Position numbers and translations under genes: made by a program. A stretch of 64,000 nucleotides of DNA from Acidovorax sp. KKS102. GTDB taxonomy: Bacteria; Pseudomonadota; Gammaproteobacteria; Burkholderiales; Burkholderiaceae_C. The stretch spans positions 1,550,001-1,614,000 of the forward strand of contig NC_018708.1 in the NCBI RefSeq assembly GCF_000302535.1. The letters are read 5' to 3'. The notes below the pieces were generated by a model, which was not told the origin of the DNA, ran no database searches, and was given only the letters and a program-made list of their open reading frames with translations. Positions 19,121 to 28,806 of the stretch are shown here, piece after piece; position 1 is the stretch's first letter; each line of letters starts with the position of its first letter.

Positions 19121-19498
19121 ATGAACAAGTCGCCCGAGCAGTCCTTCGCTTTGTGCAACAGCGCCGACCTCGTCGATGGCGGCCGTGCCGTGCCGTTTGA
19201 TGTCGTGTACGCGGGCCAGACCTGCCGGGCCTTTGCAATCCGCTACCAGGGCCTGCCACACGCTTACCTCAACCGCTGTACCCATGTGGCGATGGAGATG
19301 GACTACCAGCCCGACCGTTTTTTTGACGACACGGGCCACTGGCTGTTGTGCGCGACCCACGGCGCGGCTTATTTGCCCCACACCGGCCAGTGCGCGGGCG
19401 GACCCTGCCGGGGTGGACTGGTGAAAATTGCCCTGTCGGAGAGGGATGGCGTGGTGCACTGGCATACTGCCTACAACCTGCAGCCCGTAGAGTTCTAG
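19121..19498 (+). CDS. Rieske [2Fe-2S] protein
   Basis: 125 aa, a single stand-alone Rieske domain. Cluster ligands are Cys53-Thr-His55 (NRCTHVAME) and Cys77-Ala-Thr-His80 (LLCATHGAAY). The second box continues 'LPHTGQCAGGPCRGGLVKI', the usual fold closure. Such small ferredoxins donate electrons to oxygenases or act as accessory electron carriers. No oxygenase is adjacent, so the partner is unknown. A purine-rich 'ggagcaagcc' precedes the ATG. Confidence 0.9.
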   Translation: MNKSPEQSFALCNSADLVDGGRAVPFDVVYAGQTCRAFAIRYQGLPHAYLNRCTHVAMEMDYQPDRFFDDTGHWLLCATHGAAYLPHTGQCAGGPCRGGLVKIALSERDGVVHWHTAYNLQPVEF

Positions 19499-19590
19499 AA
19501 AATCCAGATGAATTACCCTGATGTGCTGTCGCCTGGTTCCATCCGGCGCAGCGCGCGGGCTGCAGCGGTGCAGTTCCCAGGACGCATGAC

Positions 19591-20637
19591 ATGACAGACC
19601 CCCAACAGCCCGGTTCGTCGGGCTTTGACCCCAAAACCAATTCCGCGCCCGATCTGTGGGCGCAAGCAGCTACAAATTCAGGAGCACCTGTGAGCGACTC
19701 ATCGCGTGAACCCGGCTGGGAACGTGCCACGCTGGAAAAGCTGGCCTTTGCCGCTCTCAATGAGCAACGCAGCGCCCGCCGCTGGAAGATCTTTTTCCGC
19801 CTGGCCTGGCTGGCCCTGCTGGCGGCGATTGCGTTTGCCGCGTTGCGCCAGGCGTCGCCCAGCACCAGCACCAGCACGCCGCACACCGCGGTGGTGGACA
19901 TCAAGGGCGAAATCGCCAGCGGCGCTGAGGCCAGCGCCGAGTTTGTGGTGGCCGCCATGCGCAGCGCGCTGGAAGACGAGGGCTCGCAGGCCCTGGTGCT
20001 GCTGATCAACTCGCCTGGCGGCAGCCCGGTGCAGGCCGGGATCATCAACGACGAGATCGTGCGCCTGAAGGCCAAGCACAAGAAACCGATCTACGCGGTG
20101 GTGGAAGAAACCTGCGCCTCGGCCGCCTACTACATCGCCGCCGCTGCCGACGACATCTACGTGGACAAGGCCAGCATCGTGGGCAGCATCGGCGTGCTGA
20201 TGGATGGCTTCGGCTTCACTGGCACCATGGAAAAGCTGGGCGTGGAACGCCGCCTGCTCACCGCCGGTGAAAACAAAGGCTTTCTCGACCCCTTCAGCCC
20301 GCAGACCGAAAAGCAGCGCGCCTACGCGCAGACCATGCTGGACCAGATCCACCAGCAATTCATCGCCGTGGTTAAGGCTGGCCGGGGCGACCGCCTCAAG
20401 ACCACGCCCGACACCTTCAGTGGCTTGTTCTGGACGGGCCAGCAGGCCGTGGAAATGGGGCTGGCGGACAAGCTGGGCAACCTCGACTACGTGGCGCGCG
20501 AAGTGGTCAAGGCCGAAGACATCATCGACTACACCCGCCGCGACAACGTGGCCGAGCGCTTGGCCAAGCGCTTTGGCGCTGCCGTGGGCATGGGCGCGGT
20601 CAAATCGCTGGCTGTATCGGGGCCGCAGCTGCGCTGA
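19591..20637 (+). CDS. sppA: Signal peptide peptidase SppA-like protease (peptidase S49)
   Basis: 348 aa, the short (single-domain) form. A hydrophilic N-terminus of about 65 residues is followed by one transmembrane anchor ('IFFRLAWLALLAAIAFAAL') and the S49 protease domain. The probable Ser/Lys dyad is Ser177 (ETCASAAYYIAAAAD) and Lys229 (AGENKGFLDPF). It would degrade cleaved signal peptides at the inner membrane. Unusually, codons near residues 24-32 (bases 19660-19686) match the inverted end of the dispersed intergenic repeat, so part of the N-terminal linker seems derived from a repeat. A strong terminator follows. Confidence 0.9.
   Translation: MTDPQQPGSSGFDPKTNSAPDLWAQAATNSGAPVSDSSREPGWERATLEKLAFAALNEQRSARRWKIFFRLAWLALLAAIAFAALRQASPSTSTSTPHTAVVDIKGEIASGAEASAEFVVAAMRSALEDEGSQALVLLINSPGGSPVQAGIINDEIVRLKAKHKKPIYAVVEETCASAAYYIAAAADDIYVDKASIVGSIGVLMDGFGFTGTMEKLGVERRLLTAGENKGFLDPFSPQTEKQRAYAQTMLDQIHQQFIAVVKAGRGDRLKTTPDTFSGLFWTGQQAVEMGLADKLGNLDYVAREVVKAEDIIDYTRRDNVAERLAKRFGAAVGMGAVKSLAVSGPQLR
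19660..19686. repeat. Repeat fragment inside the sppA reading frame
   Basis: Read on the minus strand, this 27-bp stretch runs TGCTCCTGAATTTGTAGCTG then CTTGCGC. That joins the left part of the copy at 20834 to the GTAGCTGCT-GCGC core of copies 1 and 5. It is translated as part of the SppA N-terminal linker. Confidence 0.55.
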
Positions 20638-20707
20638 CATTCGCCTGGAAGTCGGTCGGGGAGCTTGATCATCCGCAAGCCCTTGAATTGACTGGCGATG
20701 TGTATCT

Positions 20708-20743
20708 AAAGCCCCGGCAGAGGTTTCTGCCCGGGGCTTTTTT
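20708..20743 (+). terminator. Rho-independent terminator after sppA
   Basis: Long stem AAAGCCCCGG-CAGA paired with TCTG-CCCGGGGCTTT (one bulged base), followed by a T run. It ends the rluC-HAD-Rieske-sppA transcript. Confidence 0.9.
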
Positions 20744-20833
20744 GTGGGCCCTAGTTGTGCGCTGCATCTGGCGCCTGTGCGAGGCCGTTCTGCAGCGTTT
20801 TGAGGTGTTTTTGGGCGAACGCGCTAGTGGAAT

Positions 20834-20868
20834 ATGCTTGAAATGCTCCTGAATATGTAGCATTTCAG
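20834..20868. repeat. Dispersed repeat, copy with inverted ends
   Basis: Contains GAAATGCT ... AGCATTTC as an inverted repeat around CCTGAATATGT. TGCTCCTGAATATGTAGC matches 17 of 18 bases of the repeat fragment in sppA. It lies between the sppA terminator and the 3' end of the methylase gene. Confidence 0.55.
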
Positions 20869-20903
20869 GCGCCACGCGCATCCCGTGCCGCCTCGTGCCT
20901 GTC

Positions 20904-21680
20904 TCAGCGCCCCAGCGCAAACACCACGGGTGTGCGGTTGTCCGGTGGCGCGGGCTGCTGCTTCCACTGGCGCACCAGCTGGCTTTGCACCCGCGCATCG
21001 GGCAGGGTCAGGCCGCTGGCCAGTGCCAGCCGGGTGTGCGGCTGCAGGGTCTGCACCAGGGCCTGCCACAGGGCAGGGTTGCGGTACGGGGTCTCGATGA
21101 ACAGCTGGGTCTGGCCCGTGCGCAGCGCCAGGCCCTCCAGCTCCTTGATGCGCTGTGTGCGCTCTTGCCCGTCTTGCGGCAGGTAGCCGACAAAGGCGAA
21201 GTTTTGCCCGTTGAGGCCACTGGCCGCCAGCGCCAGCAGCAGCGACACCGGCCCGACCAGTGGCACCACGCGCAGGCCCAGGTCGTGCGCAGCCCGCACC
21301 ACCGACGAGCCGGGGTCGGCCACGGCGGGCATGCCCGCTTCGCTGACCAGTCCGACATCGTGCCCGTTCAGTGCTGCAGCCAGCAGCGGGCGGGCGTCGA
21401 ACGGGGCCGAGCCCTTGTCGCCGTGGTCGCCTTTCTTGTGTACTTCGCGCGGCAACTCGGTGATCTGCTGTTGCTGCAGAGACAGTGCCAGGGGGTACAG
21501 CGCGTCAATCCGCTTGAGGTACGCCCGTGTGCTCTTCGCGTTTTCGCACACCCAGTGGGTCAGGCGGGAGGCCGTTTGCAGGGTGGCCGAGGGCAGGGCG
21601 TCCTGCAGCGGGGCCTGGGTGTCGCAGCCAAAATCCAGGGGGGCAGGCACAAGATACAGCGCGCCGGATTTGACGCTCAT
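20904..21680 (-). CDS. SAM-dependent tetrapyrrole-methylase-family protein, RsmI-like
   Basis: 258 aa from the ATG at 21680, which overlaps the maf stop codon by four bases (ATGA). It belongs to the RsmI/CbiF methylase superfamily: 'GALYLVPAPLD', 'GHDVGLVSEAGMPAVADPGSSVVRAAHDLGLRVVPLVGPVSLLLALAASGLNG' and 'TQLFIETPYRN'. RsmI itself 2'-O-methylates C1402 of 16S rRNA. This protein lacks the usual RsmI start and may be a paralogue, so a specific target is not claimed. Likely an operon with maf. Confidence 0.85.
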   Translation of the reverse strand: MSVKSGALYLVPAPLDFGCDTQAPLQDALPSATLQTASRLTHWVCENAKSTRAYLKRIDALYPLALSLQQQQITELPREVHKKGDHGDKGSAPFDARPLLAAALNGHDVGLVSEAGMPAVADPGSSVVRAAHDLGLRVVPLVGPVSLLLALAASGLNGQNFAFVGYLPQDGQERTQRIKELEGLALRTGQTQLFIETPYRNPALWQALVQTLQPHTRLALASGLTLPDARVQSQLVRQWKQQPAPPDNRTPVVFALGR

Positions 21681-22276
21681 GGCAGCACCAGCCCTGCTGC
21701 GCGCAGCATGCGGCATGTGCGGATCAGTGGCAGCCCGATGAGCGCCGTGGGGTCATCGCTGTGGATGGCGTCCAGCAGTGCAATGCCCAGGCCTTCGCTC
21801 TTGGCGCTGCCCGCGCAGTCGTAGGGCTGTTCGGCGCGCAGGTAACGTTCGATTTCTTCGTCCGACAGGTCGCGGAACTTCACCTCTACGGGGGCGAGGT
21901 CCACCTGCTCAAAGCCGGTGGCGGCGCACACCACGGCCAGCGCGGTCTGGAACACTACCGTCTGGCCGCGCATCTGACGCAACTGCTGCACGGCGCGCTC
22001 GTGCTGGCCCGGTTTGCCCAGCGGCTCCCCGGCCAGGTCGGCCACCTGGTCGGACCCGATCACCACCGCTTCGGGGTGCTGCCGTGCCACGGCCTGCGCC
22101 TTGGCCAGCGCCAGGCGCAAGGCCAGGGCGCGGGGCGCCTCGCTGGGCAGGGGGGTCTCATCGACATGGGGGGCGGTCACTTCGAAAGGCAGGTTCAGAC
22201 GTTCCAGCAATTCGCGCCGGTAACGCGAGGTCGAGCCCAATACCAGAGGGCGTTGGGAGGAGGGGGATTGATGCAT
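21677..22276 (-). CDS. maf: Maf-family nucleotide pyrophosphatase (YceF, 7-methyl-GTP pyrophosphatase type)
   Basis: 199 aa. Recognised by 'LVLGSTSRYRRELLERLNLPFEV', 'VDETPLPSEAPRALALRLALAKAQAVA', the catalytic 'VIGSDQVADLAGEPLGKPG' and 'YDCAGSAKSEGLGIALLDAIHSDDPTALIGLPLI'. The family hydrolyses modified or non-canonical NTPs. Its place divergent from yceD-rpmF-plsX is the same as yceF in E. coli, which supports the m7GTP pyrophosphatase subtype. It starts 26 bp from the yceD start on the opposite strand and overlaps the downstream methylase gene. Confidence 0.92.
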   Translation of the reverse strand: MHQSPSSQRPLVLGSTSRYRRELLERLNLPFEVTAPHVDETPLPSEAPRALALRLALAKAQAVARQHPEAVVIGSDQVADLAGEPLGKPGQHERAVQQLRQMRGQTVVFQTALAVVCAATGFEQVDLAPVEVKFRDLSDEEIERYLRAEQPYDCAGSAKSEGLGIALLDAIHSDDPTALIGLPLIRTCRMLRAAGLVLP

Positions 22277-22301
22277 GCGCCGATTCTCTTACACTGCCGC
22301 C

Positions 22302-22850
22302 ATGACCAAGGAATTCTCCGCACAGCGCCTCGACGTGAAAGCCTTTGCACAGGCGGGCGGTCGGCTGGCGGGCCACGACTCGCTGTTGAAGTACGAACGC
22401 CTGGCGCAAGAGGCCAAGGGCCTGCACCCGGACCTGTTGGTGGACTGGGAGGCGACGGGTGAAATACGCACTGCGCTGGGCGGAATGGGGCAGGTCTGGT
22501 TGCACATCAAGGTACGCGCCAGCTTCCCTATGGAGTGCCAGCGCTGCCTGACGCCGGTAGACGTCCCGCTGGAGGTGGATCGGGAATTCCGCTTCGTGGC
22601 CGATGAAGCCACGGCCGAGGCCCTGGACGATGAGAGCGAAGAAGACCTGCTGGCCCTGAGCCGCGAGTTTGATTTGCACGAACTCATCGAAGATGAGTTG
22701 CTGATGGCCTTGCCCGTGGTGCCCAAACATGACGAGTGCCCGACCTCGGTGCCTCTGGCGTCTTCCGACGACGATTTTGAAGAAGCCAATGCCGAAAAAC
22801 CCAATCCTTTCGCTGCCTTGGCCGCTTTGCGCAAGGATGCCAAAGACTGA
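22302..22850 (+). CDS. yceD: YceD/DUF177 protein (23S rRNA accumulation protein)
   Basis: 182 aa from the ATG at 22302; the open frame starts a little earlier but inside the maf leader. It has the DUF177 core 'VWLHIKVRASFPMECQRCLTPVDVPLEVDREFRFV' with the conserved Cys-x2-Cys, and the acidic middle 'DDESEEDLLALSREFDLHELIEDELLMALPVVPKHDEC'. In E. coli and plants the family is needed for normal 23S rRNA levels. Typical partner of rpmF, which follows after 111 bp. Confidence 0.92.
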   Translation: MTKEFSAQRLDVKAFAQAGGRLAGHDSLLKYERLAQEAKGLHPDLLVDWEATGEIRTALGGMGQVWLHIKVRASFPMECQRCLTPVDVPLEVDREFRFVADEATAEALDDESEEDLLALSREFDLHELIEDELLMALPVVPKHDECPTSVPLASSDDDFEEANAEKPNPFAALAALRKDAKD

Positions 22851-22882
22851 TTGGCAGGCCCAAAAAGCATTTGGGTTATAAT
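22851..22882 (+). promoter_or_regulatory. Candidate rpmF promoter
   Basis: A perfect TATAAT (22877-22882) with TTGGCA (22851-22856) 20 bp upstream, directly after the yceD stop codon. The spacing is longer than ideal, so only the -10 is well supported. Confidence 0.45.
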
Positions 22883-22961
22883 CGTGGGCTTCACGCGAAC
22901 CCCATCGTGTCTTTTTGGGCTGATCGCGTTTTTACCAACCTATTCCAGATCAGGAGCCATC

Positions 22962-23144
22962 ATGGCCGTTCAGCAAAACAAAAAGTCCCCTTCCAAGCGC
23001 GGTATGCACCGCTCGCACAATGCCCTGAATGTGCCAGGCATTGCCGTGGAACCCACTACCGGTGAAACGCACCTGCGTCACCACATCAGCCCCAACGGTT
23101 TCTACCGTGGCCGTCAGGTGCTGAAGAACAAGTCTGAAGCCTGA
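22962..23144 (+). CDS. rpmF: 50S ribosomal protein L32
   Basis: 60 aa. [22 protein letters not shown] is the hallmark L32 start, and '[19 protein letters not shown]' is the conserved end. ATG at 22962 with 'caggagcc' Shine-Dalgarno 5-6 nt before it. Structural protein of the large ribosomal subunit. Located between yceD and plsX as in most proteobacteria, with a terminator after it that separates ribosomal and lipid genes. Confidence 0.97.
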   Translation: MAVQQNKKSPSKRGMHRSHNALNVPGIAVEPTTGETHLRHHISPNGFYRGRQVLKNKSEA

Positions 23145-23158
23145 CCTTCACTCCATCC

Positions 23159-23200
23159 AAAGGCCCGTTGCTACACACCCTGTAGCGCGGGCCTTTGTTT
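23159..23200 (+). terminator. Rho-independent terminator between rpmF and plsX
   Basis: Stem AAAGGCCCG / CGGGCCTTT with an inner GCTAC/GTAGC pairing and a T-rich tail (TTTGTTTT). It may be partly read through to supply plsX. Confidence 0.8.
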
Positions 23201-23251
23201 TGACCGTCGTATTCATTTCTCGGCCCTTCGGGCCGACCGGACAAGTCGCCC

Positions 23252-24304
23252 ATGATCACACTGGCTGTTGACTGCATGGGGGGCGACCACGGCCCCCGCG
23301 TCACGCTCGCGGCGTGCCGCCAGTTTCTCGACCACCACCCTGACGCCCGCCTGCTGCTAGTTGGCCTGGCGGATAGCCTGCAATCGTTTTCCCACGACCG
23401 AGCCACCATCGTGCCAGCTACCGAAGTGGTGGCCATGGACGATCCGGTGGAGGTGGCTTTGCGCAAGAAGAAGGATTCTTCGATGCGGGTTGCCATCCAG
23501 CAGGTCAAGGACGGCGCTGCATCGGCGGCGGTGTCTGCCGGCAATACCGGGGCCCTGATGGCCATTGCCCGGTACCTTCTCAAGACGCTGGACGGCATCG
23601 ACCGGCCCGCCATCGCCACCCAGATGCCCAACGCCACGGGCGGGGCCACAACCGTCCTGGATCTGGGCGCTAATGTCGATTGCTCGGCCGAACATCTGCT
23701 TCAGTTTGCCGTGATGGGCTCTGCCCTGGTGTCGGTTCTTCAAGAGGGGGGTGAGCCCACGGTGGGCCTGCTGAACATTGGGGAAGAAGTCATCAAGGGC
23801 AGTGAAGTGATCAAAAAAGCGGGTGAATTGCTGCGATCTGCGGCCAATTCCGGTGATTTGAACTTCTATGGCAATGTCGAGGGCAACGATATCTTCAAGG
23901 GCACGGTGGATATCGTGGTCTGTGACGGTTTCGTGGGCAATGTGGCCCTCAAGGCCAGCGAAGGGGTAGCCTCGATGATCATCGGGGCGCTCAAAACCGA
24001 GTTTTCGCGCCACATTTTTACCAAAATGGCTGCCATCGTCGCTTATCCGATTCTAAAAGCGTTGATGAAGCGCATGGATTATCGTCGTTACAACGGTGCG
24101 GCGCTGCTGGGCCTGCGCGGGCTGGTGTTCAAGAGCCACGGATCGGCAGACGCCATGGCTTTCGAGCAGGCGTTGAACCGGGCGTATGATGCAGCCCGCA
24201 ACAACCTGCTCGACCGTGTCCGGACCCGGATTGCGCATGCGGCGCCCCTGCTGGCGCCTGCAGATGCCCAGCCCCAGCCTGGCGTTGCGGCGACCGCACA
24301 ATAA
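23252..24304 (+). CDS. plsX: Phosphate acyltransferase PlsX
   Basis: 350 aa. Starts '[15 protein letters not shown]', with '[16 protein letters not shown]', '[24 protein letters not shown]', '[15 protein letters not shown]' and '[28 protein letters not shown]', all diagnostic of PlsX. It makes acyl-phosphate from acyl-ACP for PlsY in phospholipid synthesis, at the membrane surface. The TAA stop overlaps the fabH ATG by one base, indicating translational coupling. Confidence 0.96.
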   Translation: MITLAVDCMGGDHGPRVTLAACRQFLDHHPDARLLLVGLADSLQSFSHDRATIVPATEVVAMDDPVEVALRKKKDSSMRVAIQQVKDGAASAAVSAGNTGALMAIARYLLKTLDGIDRPAIATQMPNATGGATTVLDLGANVDCSAEHLLQFAVMGSALVSVLQEGGEPTVGLLNIGEEVIKGSEVIKKAGELLRSAANSGDLNFYGNVEGNDIFKGTVDIVVCDGFVGNVALKASEGVASMIIGALKTEFSRHIFTKMAAIVAYPILKALMKRMDYRRYNGAALLGLRGLVFKSHGSADAMAFEQALNRAYDAARNNLLDRVRTRIAHAAPLLAPADAQPQPGVAATAQ

Positions 24305-25281
24305 TGAGACGTTATTCCCGCATTACCGGCACCGGCAGCTACCTGCCCCCACGCCGGTTGACCAACGCCGATCTGGTCGCAGAACTGGCCCAGCGCGGCA
24401 TCGAAACCTCGGATGAATGGATTGTGGAGCGCACCGGCATTCGGGCGCGCCACTTTGCTGCGCCGGATGTCACGGCCAGCGACCTCGGTCTGGAGGCTGC
24501 GCGCAATGCCTTGCAGGCTGCCAATCTGCAGCCTACTGACATCGATCTGATCATTGTGGCCACATCCACGCCAGACATGGTGTTCCCGTCGGTCGCCTGT
24601 ATCTTGCAGAACAAGCTGGGCGCCAATGGTTGCCCCGCTTTCGACGTGCAAGCGGTCTGCAGCGGGTTTGTTTATGCCCTGTCCGTGGCGGATTCCATGA
24701 TCCAGACCGGTGCTGCCAACCGCGCCCTGGTGATTGGCGCCGAAGTTTTCAGCCGCATTCTGGACTTCAACGACCGCACTACTTGTGTGTTGTTCGGAGA
24801 CGGCGCGGGCGCTGTGGTGCTGGAGGCCTCTGACACACCGGGCATCCTGTCGAGCGACTTGCACGCCGACGGCAAGCATGTTGATATTTTGTGTGTGCCC
24901 GGCAATGTGTCTGGCGGCAAGATCCTTGGCGACCCGGTCCTCAAGATGGACGGGCAGGCGGTCTTCAAGCTGGCAGTCGGTGTGCTGGAGAAGGCGGCCC
25001 ATGCTGCCCTGGCCAAGGCCGGGCTGACCGAAGCCGATATCGACTGGCTGATCCCGCACCAGGCCAACATCCGCATCATGCAGGGCACTGCCCGCAAACT
25101 GAAGATGTCCATGGACAAGGTGGTGGTCACGGTGGACCAGCACGGCAATACCTCGGCGGCGTCCATTCCTCTGGCTCTGGACCACGCGGTGCGTGCCGGT
25201 CAGGTCAAGAAAGGCGAAACCCTGCTGCTCGAAGGCGTGGGCGGCGGCTTCACCTGGGGTGCCGTGCTCCTGAAGTTGTAG
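24304..25281 (+). CDS. fabH: Beta-ketoacyl-ACP synthase III
   Basis: 325 aa. The catalytic triad is Cys119 ([10 protein letters not shown]), His252 ([11 protein letters not shown]) and Asn282 (QHGNTSAAS). It condenses acetyl-CoA with malonyl-ACP to start fatty-acid synthesis. The start overlaps the plsX stop. Its TAG stop (25279-25281) is part of the GTAGCTGCTAGCGC repeat, so a repeat sits exactly at the 3' end of the gene before fabD. Confidence 0.96.
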   Translation: MRRYSRITGTGSYLPPRRLTNADLVAELAQRGIETSDEWIVERTGIRARHFAAPDVTASDLGLEAARNALQAANLQPTDIDLIIVATSTPDMVFPSVACILQNKLGANGCPAFDVQAVCSGFVYALSVADSMIQTGAANRALVIGAEVFSRILDFNDRTTCVLFGDGAGAVVLEASDTPGILSSDLHADGKHVDILCVPGNVSGGKILGDPVLKMDGQAVFKLAVGVLEKAAHAALAKAGLTEADIDWLIPHQANIRIMQGTARKLKMSMDKVVVTVDQHGNTSAASIPLALDHAVRAGQVKKGETLLLEGVGGGFTWGAVLLKL

Positions 25282-25320
25282 CTGCTAGCGCAATAGGTAC
25301 TAGCGCTACCGGCCAGTTTC
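25276..25320. repeat. Dispersed intergenic repeat, copy 3 (fabH 3' end)
   Basis: TTGTAGCTGCTAGCGCAATA then ACTAGCGCTACCGGCC, closely matching copy 1 (11672). It contains the inverted pair TAGCGC...GCGCTA and includes the fabH stop codon. Confidence 0.7.
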
Positions 25321-25340
25321 ATCATATTTCTGGATTTTTC

Positions 25341-26291
25341 ATGAAGTCTTTTGCATTTGTCTTTCCTGGGCAAGGCTCGCAATCGGTGGGTATGCTGGAT
25401 GGTTGGGGTGACCACCCGGTGGTGGCTCAGACCCTGAAGGAAGCCTCGGATGCCCTGGGCGAAGATGTTGGCCTGCTGATCAAGGAAGGCCCCAAGGAAG
25501 CGTTGGCTCTCACCACCAACACCCAGCCGGTGATGCTGGTCGCGGGTGTGGCGGCATGGCGGGTGTGGCGTGCAGAAGGTGGCGCAGCCCCAGTGGCTGT
25601 GGCCGGGCATTCGCTGGGTGAATACTCCGCCCTGGTGGCGGCTGGTGTGCTGACGCTGGCGCAGGCGGCTCCGCTCGTGCGGTTGCGCGCAGCGGCCATG
25701 CAAGAGGCGGTGCCCGTCGGGACCGGAGCCATGGCCGCCATCCTGGGCATGGAGGCTTCCAAGGTCATCGCCGGTTGCGCCGAGGCATTGGCCTCGTTCG
25801 GCCCGGGCACGGCCGAAGTGGTGGAGGCTGTCAATTTCAACGACCCGATTCAGACCGTGATCGCTGGTACCAAGGCGGCGGTGGACAAGGCCTGCGAAGT
25901 GCTCAAGGCGGCGGGCGCCAAGCGTGCATTGCCCCTGCCGGTGTCGGCGCCTTTCCACTCCAGCCTGATGAAGCCGGCCGCTGAAAAGCTGCGTATGGCG
26001 CTGGCAGGCGTTGCCTTGGCTGCCCCCCAGATTCCGGTGGTCAATAACGTGGACGTGGCGGTGCAGCAGGACGCTGACGCCATTCGCGAAGCGCTCTATC
26101 GCCAGGCCTTCGGCCCCGTGCGCTGGGTGGAATGCGTGCATGCGCTGAAAGGCCGTGGTGTCACGCACATCATTGAATGTGGCCCCGGCAAGGTGCTGGC
26201 AGGCCTCACCAAGCGCATCGACCCCGAACTGGTCGGTGCTGCATTGTTTGACTCGGCCACGCTGGCCGAAACCCGGGAGTTGTTGGCATGA
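25341..26291 (+). CDS. fabD: Malonyl-CoA:ACP transacylase
   Basis: 316 aa from the ATG at 25341 (start chosen because the family begins MxFAFVFPGQGSQ); the frame is open further upstream only as a fabH shadow. Nucleophile Ser91 in AGHSLGEYSALVAAG, catalytic His206 in VSAPFHSSLM. It loads malonate onto ACP for chain elongation. The stop overlaps the fabG ATG (ATGA). Confidence 0.96.
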   Translation: MKSFAFVFPGQGSQSVGMLDGWGDHPVVAQTLKEASDALGEDVGLLIKEGPKEALALTTNTQPVMLVAGVAAWRVWRAEGGAAPVAVAGHSLGEYSALVAAGVLTLAQAAPLVRLRAAAMQEAVPVGTGAMAAILGMEASKVIAGCAEALASFGPGTAEVVEAVNFNDPIQTVIAGTKAAVDKACEVLKAAGAKRALPLPVSAPFHSSLMKPAAEKLRMALAGVALAAPQIPVVNNVDVAVQQDADAIREALYRQAFGPVRWVECVHALKGRGVTHIIECGPGKVLAGLTKRIDPELVGAALFDSATLAETRELLA

Positions 26292-27037
26292 CGGAATCGA
26301 CCCAGACAGCGGCGCAAGTGGCGCTGGTGACCGGCGCATCGCGCGGCATTGGCGCGGCCATTGCACTGGAATTGGCGGTGCGCGGCTACCAGGTGGTGGG
26401 TACGGCCACCACGGATGAAGGCGCTGCGCGCATCAGCCAGGCGCTGTCGGCTTACCCTGGCTGCCGGGGTGCCAATCTGAACGTGAACGATGTGGCTGCG
26501 GTCGAGGCCTTGATGGACGGCATCGTCAAGCAACAGGGTGGTCTGCATGTGCTGGTGAACAACGCCGGTATCACGCGCGACACCTTGGCCATGCGCATGA
26601 AGGACGATGACTGGGATGCGGTGCTGGACACCAATCTCAAGGCCGTATTCCGCACAAGCCGTGCCGCTATTCGCCCGATGATGAAGCAGCGCTTTGGGCG
26701 CATCATCAGCATCACCAGCGTGGTGGGTGCGTCGGGCAATCCGGGGCAGGCCAACTATGCTGCGGCCAAGGCGGGTGTGGCGGGTATGACGCGTGCACTG
26801 GCCCGTGAACTGGGCAGCCGCAACATCACCGTGAACTGCGTGGCACCCGGTTTCATCGAGACCGACATGACCTCCGTGCTGCCCGAAGACCAGCAAAAAG
26901 CGCTCAATGCGCAGATCCCGCTGGGTCATATGGGCAAGCCTGCGGACATCGCACACGCGGTGGCATACCTGGCTTCGCGCGAGGCTGGCTACGTGACGGG
27001 GCAGGAGTTGCACGTCAATGGCGGCATGTACATGTAA
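26288..27037 (+). CDS. fabG: 3-oxoacyl-ACP reductase
   Basis: 249 aa. SDR family: NADPH-binding 'VTGASRGIGAAIALELA' at residues 14-30, 'NNAGITRDTLAMRMKDDDWD', and catalytic Ser plus Tyr-x3-Lys in 'ITSVVGASGNPGQANYAAAKAG'. C-terminal 'YVTGQELHVNGGMYM' is typical for FabG. It reduces the beta-keto group in each elongation cycle. Translationally coupled to fabD. Confidence 0.96.
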   Translation: MTESTQTAAQVALVTGASRGIGAAIALELAVRGYQVVGTATTDEGAARISQALSAYPGCRGANLNVNDVAAVEALMDGIVKQQGGLHVLVNNAGITRDTLAMRMKDDDWDAVLDTNLKAVFRTSRAAIRPMMKQRFGRIISITSVVGASGNPGQANYAAAKAGVAGMTRALARELGSRNITVNCVAPGFIETDMTSVLPEDQQKALNAQIPLGHMGKPADIAHAVAYLASREAGYVTGQELHVNGGMYM

Positions 27038-27078
27038 TTAAGACAAGTTAACGCCGGTTCATCCGGACGGCGGGTCGT

Positions 27079-27380
<302 letters not shown>

Positions 27381-27428
27381 GCGGCGCCCTGCGCCTGACT
27401 CAAGCGATCAGCAGAAGGTTTTATACGC

Positions 27429-28673
27429 ATGAGCCGTCGTCGCGTTGTCGTGACCGGCCTGGGTTGCGTCAGCCCCGTGGGTAACACGGTGGCCGATTCC
27501 TGGGCCAACCTCCTTGCCGGCCGATCCGGCATTGACCTCATCACCAAGTTCGACGCGTCGAACTTCGCCTGCAAGATTGCGGGAGAGGTCAAAGGTCTTG
27601 ACCTGGAGTCGTACATCAGCGCCAAGGACGCGCGCGCGATGGACACCTTCATCCACTACGGCATTGCTGCCGCGGCGCAGGCCGTGCAGGACGCAGGCCT
27701 TCCCACAGGGGACGCGCTCAGTGAGGAGTTCGCCACACGCATTGCCTGCGTGATCGGCTCCGGCATTGGCGGCCTGCCGCTGATCGAAGACACCCACGCC
27801 GAACTGGTCAGCCGTGGACCCCGGCGTATCACCCCATTTTTTGTCCCTGCGTCCATCATCAACATGGTGGCAGGGCATGTGTCCATGCGTTTTGGCTTCA
27901 AGGGCCCCAACCTTGCCGTGGTGACTGCCTGCACAACGGGCTTGCACTGCATTGGCGAGGCAGGACGCATGATCGAATACGGCGATGCCGACGTGGTTGT
28001 GGCTGGCGGGACCGAATCCACGGTTTCCCCGCTGGGCATTGGTGGGTTTGCCGCCATGCGCGCACTGTCCACCCGCAACGACGATCCCAAGACAGCATCC
28101 CGCCCATGGGACAAGGATCGCGACGGTTTTGTGCTTGGCGAGGGCGCTGGCGTGATGGTGCTGGAAGAGTACGAGCACGCCAAGGCCCGAGGTGCCAAGA
28201 TTTACGCCGAACTCAGCGGCTTTGGCATGAGCGCAGATGCCGGGCACATGACGGCTCCCAACATGGACGGGCCTCGGCGCGCCATGCTCAGTGCGCTGCG
28301 CAATGCCGGGGTCAATGTGGATCAGGTGGACTATCTCAATGCCCACGGCACGTCCACCCCCTTGGGCGACATCAACGAAACCAACGCGATCAAGGCGGCC
28401 TTGGGCGACCATGCCTACAAGACCGTGGTGAGCTCCACCAAGTCCATGACGGGCCACTTGCTTGGTGGTGCGGGCGGTATTGAGAGCGTGTTCACCGTGC
28501 TCGCCCTGCACGAACAAAAAGTGCCACCCACCATCAACCTGTTCAACCAGGACCCGGAATGTGATCTGGACTACTGTGCCAACACGGCGCGGGACATGAA
28601 GATCGACGTGGCCGTCAAGAACAACTTCGGTTTTGGCGGTACCAACGGAACGCTGGTGTTCAAACGCGTCTGA
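27429..28673 (+). CDS. fabF: Beta-ketoacyl-ACP synthase II
   Basis: 414 aa, full-length KAS II. Catalytic Cys168 in '[25 protein letters not shown]', with the two histidines in '[12 protein letters not shown]' and '[14 protein letters not shown]' motifs. The end '[17 protein letters not shown]' is also conserved. It elongates acyl-ACP, including unsaturated C16 to C18. Last gene of the fab block; no T-run terminator is visible after it. Confidence 0.96.
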   Translation: MSRRRVVVTGLGCVSPVGNTVADSWANLLAGRSGIDLITKFDASNFACKIAGEVKGLDLESYISAKDARAMDTFIHYGIAAAAQAVQDAGLPTGDALSEEFATRIACVIGSGIGGLPLIEDTHAELVSRGPRRITPFFVPASIINMVAGHVSMRFGFKGPNLAVVTACTTGLHCIGEAGRMIEYGDADVVVAGGTESTVSPLGIGGFAAMRALSTRNDDPKTASRPWDKDRDGFVLGEGAGVMVLEEYEHAKARGAKIYAELSGFGMSADAGHMTAPNMDGPRRAMLSALRNAGVNVDQVDYLNAHGTSTPLGDINETNAIKAALGDHAYKTVVSSTKSMTGHLLGGAGGIESVFTVLALHEQKVPPTINLFNQDPECDLDYCANTARDMKIDVAVKNNFGFGGTNGTLVFKRV

Positions 28674-28806
28674 TTGGGCGCAAACATCACGGATTCGGTT
28701 GCAACAAGCATTGCTTGTCCGCTTGCGACCGTCCTCCCAAAGGAGTACGTCGTCGTTTTTTTGGCGCTCGCAGGCATTCGGTCTGTCGGCCTGAGCAGGT
28801 AGTCCT

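Noticed and set aside
24891..25340. N-terminal extension of FabD into fabH
   Set aside because: Out-of-frame shadow of fabH; the true start gives the conserved FVFPGQGSQ N-terminus.
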